Shown here: positions 26,701-35,700 of the stretch, in pieces | Layout: each line of letters starts with the position of its first letter | Numbering within the stretch: position 1 is the stretch's first letter | DNA from: Hanleya hanleyi | Lineage: Eukaryota; Mollusca; Polyplacophora; Lepidopleurida; Hanleyidae | Assembly (NCBI GenBank): GCA_036873755.1 | Contig: JAVTVY010037159.1 | Location: forward strand, 1 to 64,000 | Length of the DNA stretch: 64,000 bases | Direction: 5' to 3' | The notes under the pieces: model-generated | The model's database searches: none | Told to the model about the DNA's origin: nothing | Seen by the model: only the letters and a program-made list of their open reading frames with translations | Program-made: the position numbers and the translations under genes

Positions 26701-29700
26701 AATATTGTTCAAACGTATGTTTCAGACAATAAAACAGTTAAGGATGTTTAAGGATGTAACAATATGAAACACGACTAAACGCATGAAACTCCACATATTG
26801 TCATCGACAGAATTCTACTGTATAATGTTCTTGGGGTCGTATGACCACCATAGACTCTAATCTGGGGCCATCTCGATAGTGAATGCGCTTCTGGCAACAA
26901 TGCAAATCGTCTTGGGAAGGAGATGTCACTGATGTTCCGGATTCAACTTATTTTACTGACGTATGTTTTTTCTAACTTGCTTTGAAGCGATGCAACGTAG
27001 AGTCTGAATGCCATATATTATAAAAATAACGCCATCAGGTTCGCCTTGCTTTATACCAGGATAAATTCAAGAGAAATCTGACAGTGAAGATAATGTAACC
27101 GAAGCAGATACTTCATGTAGGAGCTATTGTCCGAGTCTTTGTGCAAATGAAAAGGCTCAAGTCTAGATACAATGTTGTTCCCATACTTGGCTATTGTATG
27201 CATTTTCTTGAGACTTACATGGAGTAAGAACCAAATATACTAATCAGAATGTTTCCACGTTCCTTTGAAAACTACCAATTACCTGTGTGTAATGGCCAAT
27301 CATGTTCATTTTCCCTGATATATTCGGAAGATACATTTCGGGGTCAAGGCCATATTTATAGTTGTTGGCCTCTTCAGCCCAATAGGATATTGCTCCAGTC
27401 CAAGACCATGGTCCAGTAGCACTAGCTAGATTCTGACCCACGGAGGCGCCAAATCCTGCAAAATGTAACTATTCACATTCAATTTGATAAAATGGTTGTA
27501 AATTCCATATCTCAACTGTAATCCATACGGTGTGCCTGGACGATAAAATGCAAATTATACTATTTTGGTTTGAGATGTTAGCATTAAAAGTCGAGTATAA
27601 GTTTGAGATTTCTTCTCGTCAGTATGCCAACATCGTTCTCCACCACCCTTTTAATGTTGCGTGTAATTGTTGTCTGTATACGGTGAGATTCTGAGGTTTG
27701 CCCTCTGTACAAATCATTATGATTGTAGTTTTGTGACTTGTAAACATCGTGGAGAATGAAGCGCGTGGTCGGCGTCGGGCCTTATAGTTATTTGTTCTGA
27801 ATACTCACTTGCATTCAATTACTTTTCCCTCGTTTGGGACGTTTTTTGCTATCTGGCGGTCACAAATTTCATCATTTTCCAACAGATAACTTGATAGGGC
27901 TATTACAATGTACAATAACGCTCTAAAATATTTGTAACTAATACCACTCTTGCCGGTGCTAAGGATCGTGTGGTCTTGTCATTCAATATGTCCACATGAA
28001 CAGCTACAATAAAAGCGTGACTAAGAAACAAATCATCACAGGGATCTCTTTTGGTTCTTGTGATATTTTTAGAAATATGCATTGAGTATAACTATCTGTG
28101 AGGTCATTTGACTTCTTGTCAGTACACTGGCATCGTTCTCCGCTACCATTTTAATGTTACACTTAATCGATTGATTTTTTACAGAAATTACACATACTGA
28201 TCCCTCGGTACAACACTTTAATTCAAATCCATATATATTCATGAAATTCCTGTTTGCAAGCACCTTATTTTAAACTAATATTTGGAAAAATTATGTTGAA
28301 TAAGGAAATCGCGCGATTATGGTCTATGCCCAAGTGTGAATAATTCGTGACTGTAAAGGCACTATGCTGAGGATCTCTGGTAATCTGTACTGGTGTTCAG
28401 AATGTATTTCATGTAATGGTAGGATTGACAGATTTCATCCTGTGTCTCGCATATTTTCTGAGTGTTCAAACTTTAAAAGTGTACCAACATCTCTATGATG
28501 AGCAGATCTGTCTGGCATAAATTCTGGCCGACGAGAGGCTAAAAAGTGCTTCCACCTAAGATATACCATTCATCCTAAATTCCAGTTCACATATCGAATG
28601 ACGTTTGAAGCGAAGATTTTCTCGGTTTAACTCATCGCAAACATGGAGACGGTAAATAGAAAAAAAGATGGTTGAGTTAATATCAATGAGCCGATTGTTT
28701 AGGCCTTTATAGTCCCATCAACAGAGGTGCAGTTGATCCGACAAAAAGTTCGCATCTGGCTTGGCATAAAATTACATCATCTCGCCTGCATTAACAATGG
28801 TGGCGTTATATAGTCTGATGGCGGAGAACTATCTCTCAAACAATTTCAGGGTCATCTTCAACCGAGTGATGTGGCCTAGACACTTAGAATAGAGCCTGTC
28901 CTTAATTTAATAATAAGCAGATAAGTTATGTTGGTATTCAAATGTGATGTTTTGTCTTTAGTGGACTCACCGGGTATTCTCCGTTCCTTATCGTGACCGA
29001 TTACACACACACTGGTCCATTTCTGAGCCACCTCTGCCAATCTCTCGTCCCAGATCTGTTGATCACACAACAACGCGACAACAGATTCAGTGTCTAAACG
29101 CGTAAATAACAGAATATTCTAGGTATTTCTCTTGGGATCGGAACAAAGTTTCCGTCAATGCGGAGTCGCACACCAGATGATGAGAACTGCAATTAACTGC
29201 CATAGAGAAGAAAAGCCATGCACGGGCAGGTATCTTGAAACCGACAAGATACAAGCGTCTAGTCCGTCATTCAATATTCAGCCCTCGTCCATTAAAGAAA
29301 TTCCTCGTCCATAATCCAATGACCTAATTCATATAATAACATTAGCACCAAAATAAAAGGATAAATCATAGTATACATACAACTAGACTAATTTCCTGCA
29401 AGACAGGAGCGGGCAACAGTTTTCAATAATGCCAACAAGACATCATGATGTTACAAAAATATCAAATCCGTATCCCCGATCAGTATTCTCAAGCCATATG
29501 ATATAGGTAGTAAAGTCAGTAAAGAGACAGCAGACGATAATATGAATACATGCTCGCGAACCGACCCGCTGTTGCCCCTGACGACGGAGAACTTACACAC
29601 TCCTTTTAGTTTCAAATAAAACGAAGATTGTCAGCCGCCTACCTGGGCACAAATGCTGGTCTACTGTTGCCAGACCATATTCTCTAAATGTATTATGGCT

Positions 29701-32700
29701 GCTGCAAATGAGTTTGTTGTGAAAGAGATCTATTCTTAACAAGTTGTTAATTTTGAAGTGATATTTAGCTCGTAACTTCCAGACCATCTGATAAAATTTG
29801 TATGTTTTGAATACTGACAAAAAAGCACATTTATTTAGTTTGAAGAAAAACAATTTATTAGTGTGAAATAAATTGTTTATTGTATGACCAACAGTGATTC
29901 CTTCATTTGATTGGTCGATTGAACGTCACGTGATGTCTCACGGAAAGTTATATTTCAAATCCAAAGATCTAATTCATGTAATACCATTATGAACAAATTA
30001 AAAGAATAAATCAGAGTATACATAAAACCAGGCTAGTTTTCTGCAAAAGACAAGAGGTCGATAGTTTTCAATGATGCCGGCAAGACCGTTGATCAGTATT
30101 CTTAATCCATATGATTTTCGTTGTAAATTCGTTATCAAGAGTATTATGTATCTCACCCACGCTATTATTGCCAGGTTCATATAAACACTATGAGAATATT
30201 GAAATAGATGAATGTAGGTTCAGCTCCGAGTTAAGTGGAATTAGACACAAGTTACAAAACGTAGCGCCATAGAAACTTTTTTTATAAGCTTCTGTAGTAA
30301 TGATTTGTGACGTTGAATAAAAAATGTCACATTCAACACAGGATCTAGCAAATGCTATTAGACGAGATATGTATACGCCATATGTAAATCCCTCTGGTAT
30401 ATTGCTGTCCAAGATAGAGATAATTTCTCCGTAAATATGTACATTCAACGTCAAATTCAAACCATTTGCGATTGTTTCATATGATAAAACGATTATGTGA
30501 TTCTAATTCGGTAAATACGATTTTTTAAAGGACCAGGGGAAACCAATGTTCACATCGGTCTTCGGTTTTCTCTGGTGCATAAAACATTATATTCGCCTCA
30601 TTGAAATCACATAATTGTACAGTATCTCGTATATCATTGCTGTGTTTCAATCGATGCCTGACGTAAAATACTACCACCATCCTAGTGAATCTGGGAGAGT
30701 AATTAATTCCGTACCTGCTTACCAATTCAACAGCAATGTTTCCAATGATATTTTCACATACGTACTATATTTCTGACATACCGTGATAATTACAGACTAT
30801 AAAGTTAATTTGACAACGATCTGGACGGAACGTGTTTACTGACAATTAGTCCTGGTATAATTAGGGGTACGTTTCTAACGTTAGACCGCGGTTTCATAAT
30901 CATTTGATGGACCTCGGGGCTATAAAAAACAGCATATATACCGGTATTTAATATCGCAATATATAGCAATAAACCCGACACAGTAAACTGTTTCTCGTGA
31001 TGTTCTATCACGTGTGACTGGTATGACACCGACGATTTTCAAATACTACACACTCGGGGAAAAAAGCTGCTGCTCTCCATCTCCGTTTCGGCAAACAGTT
31101 TCGGAGCAGCAATTTACCTGCATGTTCGTACATCATGCTTTATGCAACGCAAAGCTGTACCAAACTTTTGTAGGTAAAAGCCCCCGCTGCCCCCCTCCGC
31201 CCCGCTCCCCCCCCTCCGTATTTTATACAAAGAGCGACTAAAATATTCAATTAATGTGATGCTGTCAAGGAGTTTGACTGGACCCTGTAAACGTCTAGTG
31301 GCTATAGTTGTGATTGTGAATCGCCGAACTTAATCTGAACAACTCTCAAATATACTGTGACTGGTAACCTTGATACAATGAGTGATGGAAAGAGAGAACG
31401 ACCTCTCTCTAAAATGGAGGTAAAAAGTTCGTTTTTGTCCGATAAATTCAAGAATATATCGAACGAAGAGAGATCCGCCATAGGCAACCACGGACCATAT
31501 CCGCATCGGATGTTATTGTATAAAAAAACAAATTGTCGTCCATCTAATTTGCATAAGAATTGGCGACCTGTTTTGTTGTCTATTATCAATTAGACTATGC
31601 ACACGTTCAGTGAAAAACCCCCTGTTACGACAGGTAAGTCGCCTGAAGATTTTGGAACGTTATGATTAATAAGTCAAAAGTTATTTCGTAAAAACGGCCT
31701 TTTTTACCTCAAAAGTAGAGACATAGTTGTCTCTAACCTGATAAAGATCAAAAATCCGTTATTCAGTATTCAGCCGTCGTCCATTAAAGAATTTCCGCTT
31801 CCATAACCCAAAGACCATTTCCATATTCCACTCAACAGCATTGGCATCAAATTCATGAAAAACAAACAACACATAAACGTTGACTAGTTTCGAATACGTC
31901 TACTTACCCCCACACTGCATTTACTCTAAAAGTTTTATTTAACAACCACAAAAATGTTCTCATAGAAAAAGTATTTCTCTTCCAACCGTTCATAACGATA
32001 TTACAAAAGTGTACTTGACTCCCAAAATGGATAAAACATCATACAAAGCTAGATCCATAGCTGGTGCTAGAAGCTGCACCACCAAGCTTTCAACCTATTG
32101 ACGACGGCCCTTCAGGAGGCAAAGGCGTTTTGAAAAAGGTATTGCGTCATTATTTCTAAAACACTGACGTTGAATGCATGTGGATATTGAATCACGTAAA
32201 ATGTTTTACGGAAGAAGTCGATGCGAAAGGATACATATCGTACAGACATGTGCCTACATGGTATTCCTCGACTCTCTTTACTACAATCCCGCATCAGGTC
32301 TTTATTGATAGTCTTAGCTCATTATCCCTACATGGCCTGCGTTTTTTTTTGGACCTATTCAGGCCTTTTTCGGGAGGGGGGGGGGGGCATTTCACCACCG
32401 CCTCTGAATACTTAACTTACCCCTTGAGATCAAGCTTGCTACACTGAACCCTTGTATCAAGCTCTACCAGAAAATGTAAAGACAGTTTAAGATATCCAGT
32501 TTGATGACGTCACAGTAACGTCATTATCAACAAAGCATTTTTTTGGTCGATTTTTTGGTCAGATTATTCGAATTTGTCATTTTATGTGTTTTCCGCGCAA
32601 AAACCGCATGATGAATTAGTAAGCTTTAGTCTGATGTGAAATAAAATACTCTTTCTCCACTTCTCGTCAGGCAAAAGCAGGAATTCTAAAGAAAAATTAA

Positions 32701-35700
32701 ATTTACACTCGGATTATGCAAATTGGCTAAAAAATTATGCAATATGATAAACGACAGTAACGGAGTGTTCAGCTCTCATTTTTCGTCGTTCCGGTGAGAG
32801 GGTAGGGGGTTTTGTAGGTGGACGATAATGCCCCACCTCAAGCCTAGCAGGGTTAATAGTATCGCTGTTCAAGAAAACTGATCGCCGATATATTAATGAC
32901 AGAAGTCATAATGCATTCTTTATGCTCTACTACATACAAGATACATCATTCATGGGGTTTTCTTTGTTTTATAGAGTTGTTTTCATTTCTCATTAATGAT
33001 ATCAATGTGAAAAGCAACAATATATCAACAGCATATAAGTATTCCATTGGGTAATATTTGCCCCTCCTTTCGGCTGACCTATATCTGTTCTCTTATGATT
33101 ACAACTATAAGCAGACGCTTTGCAAACCGATCATTTCAAAGCGTTTTCCTTCTCATTCATCAAACGCTATATAACGCTATATCGTCTCGCTGTGGATAAA
33201 CAGTATATATTTGACGCAGTGAAAGATCTATAGCCACCTTCGCTGGATTTGAAGGAAACGACAGCTAGGCATGACGGCACATCATGTTTAGACCTATATC
33301 TTGAAAAGCCTACTCTCTCGTCGACTTTGCGACAAGAGAGATGATTACTATTTCGACATCGTGAATTATTCCTCTCTGAAGAGTGGGACATGCATATAGC
33401 GCATATATATCGCACCTAGTAGCATTTTCTAGATCTTGTGTAAAATGTGACGATTTCAATCAACGTCACAAAACATTATTGCTGAAACGTTTGAAACAGG
33501 GCTATACCCCAAGCTCCTCCAAGTTTGTCAAATTTGACGATACATATCGCATGCTGAAAGCAAAATACGAGCATAGCGTGCAAGATGTATGTTTCGTATC
33601 ATGTGTCTGATTCCGCATAACCCGGGGCTAGGGGCCGTATAACCCCATGTACTTGAAGATTCTCATGCTGTGCATATGAACAGGCACAAACAAAACGCCA
33701 CTGAGATACATCATTCTCGAGATAACGACTTTACAACGAAGCTTATATGGATTAGGAATACTTATCAGCGACACGGAGTTGATATTTTGGAACATCCTGA
33801 TGTCTGATGAAACTGTTAGCCGCGTCTCTCCTGTACGAAACTGGCCAACGTTTATGTATACAATGATTGCTTTTTCTGGATTTGATGCTATTAATGGTGT
33901 ATGAATTAGGCCTTTGCATATGGACGCGGAAATTCTCTAACGGGCGACAGCTGAATATTGAATGACGGACTAGACGCGTGTATTTATATTTCTAGGTGAT
34001 CCATTACCATTGATTCTACATGTATCTCCTTTGACCACTGAACTAGAATGACGGGTTGGTGACAAGGGTTCAGTGACATTCAAATTCCTTTAAACATTGT
34101 AGCAGCTGTGTTGAGTTATAAATTCACATGTAATCTGCTGAATCTTTCTCTGGAGAATGTCCAGTTACAGAGTCATAATTCTTTAAATGGACGTCTTCAA
34201 TACCGTTTGATAATTTTAGTCACACATTGACTCCGCCACAGGGTCAGAATTCTAGCCAATCAAAATGTTTCAGACAATAAGCCTTAATATAAAAGTATCT
34301 ATTACCGACATCTCCACTCCAGGCGTATATATAGTACAAATTAGTTTCATGGTTTCCCATACCATTAGTGTAGATCAAATAAACTAAAAAAGTAATCTGA
34401 TTGCTTACTAAACGAAAGCTCATTTAGCCATATTTACCATTTTCTGCATGTCTGTAGCTGGTGGAATCACACGGGCTCGGATGTGGTTATGTTGTTGCAC
34501 AATAGCCAACTTTTCTTTCTCAGAAACCCCGACTGCGTTAACATCCGGATCATCCGCTAAACACATTGTGTGACCAGGAAACTGACGAAAAGCATTGGCG
34601 CACATCCGGACATTGGTCTGTCGATCAATATCATACAGACACAGGGTTATTCCATCTAATTACAGACGACAAACATCTTCATCATCCCCAGGATATCGCA
34701 AATGAATTTAACAACTTTTTCATTCATACTGCTGAACGTTTATTACCAAGGGAAAGTCTGGACCCTAAACCAACACTGGACAAGCTGAAGGAGTTTACTT
34801 CATCTAGATTGCCACCCGGTAACACTTTCTCTATACCTCCAATAACAACGGAAAATGTCTTTACCTACCTTCACAACCTAGATGCATCTAAGAGTACAGG
34901 ACTTGATGGAATCAGCCCCAAGTTCCTCAAAATGAGTGCATATTTTATTGCCCCTTCCTTAACCAAGATACTTAATCTTAGTATTACAACCAGCATTTTT
35001 CCTCAGGTATGGAAGGAAGCCAAGGTATACCCACTTCATAAAACTAAGTCTGTCAATCACACAGAAAACTATCGCCCCATTTCCATTCTCCCAACTATTT
35101 CGAAAATACTTGAAAAACATGTACATAACTGGCTTTATACATTTATTTCTGCTCATGACCTACTGTCAGAAAATCAATCTGGTTTTCGGCCAAAACATTC
35201 CTGCCAAACTGCTCTCACAAAACTCACTGAAATGTGGTTACAGGCTATTGATAATGACCAACTTGTTGGGACTGTGATGATTGATTTTAGGAAAGCTTTC
35301 GATTTAGTCAATCATGATCTGCTATTGCGTAAGCTTAAGATATATGGCTTGAGCGATAAAGCTCTGGATTGGATTACATCCTACCTCACTAACAGATGTC
35401 AGAGAGTATCAATTGGAAAGGTGGCTTCTGACACTTTAGCAGTCAACTCTGGGGTTCCACAAGGGTCAGTACTAGGCCCTTTTCTATTCATATTATACGT
35501 TAATGACCTTGTGTTACACTTAAACTGTTGTGATGTTGATTTGTATGCAGATGATGCCACATTACACACATCTGATAAATCCACCAGCGTAATTGCCAAA
35601 AAGTTGAACAATGACCTAAAAAATGTTGAGAAATGGTGCAAAGAAAATAAGATGGTCCTACATAAGGAGAAAACTAAAGGTATGCTTCTTGGTACCAGTC

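Noticed and set aside
34566..34640. N-terminus of the LINE ORF (MCDQETDEKHW...)
   Set aside because: This part is antisense to CAP exon 3 and is not LINE protein.
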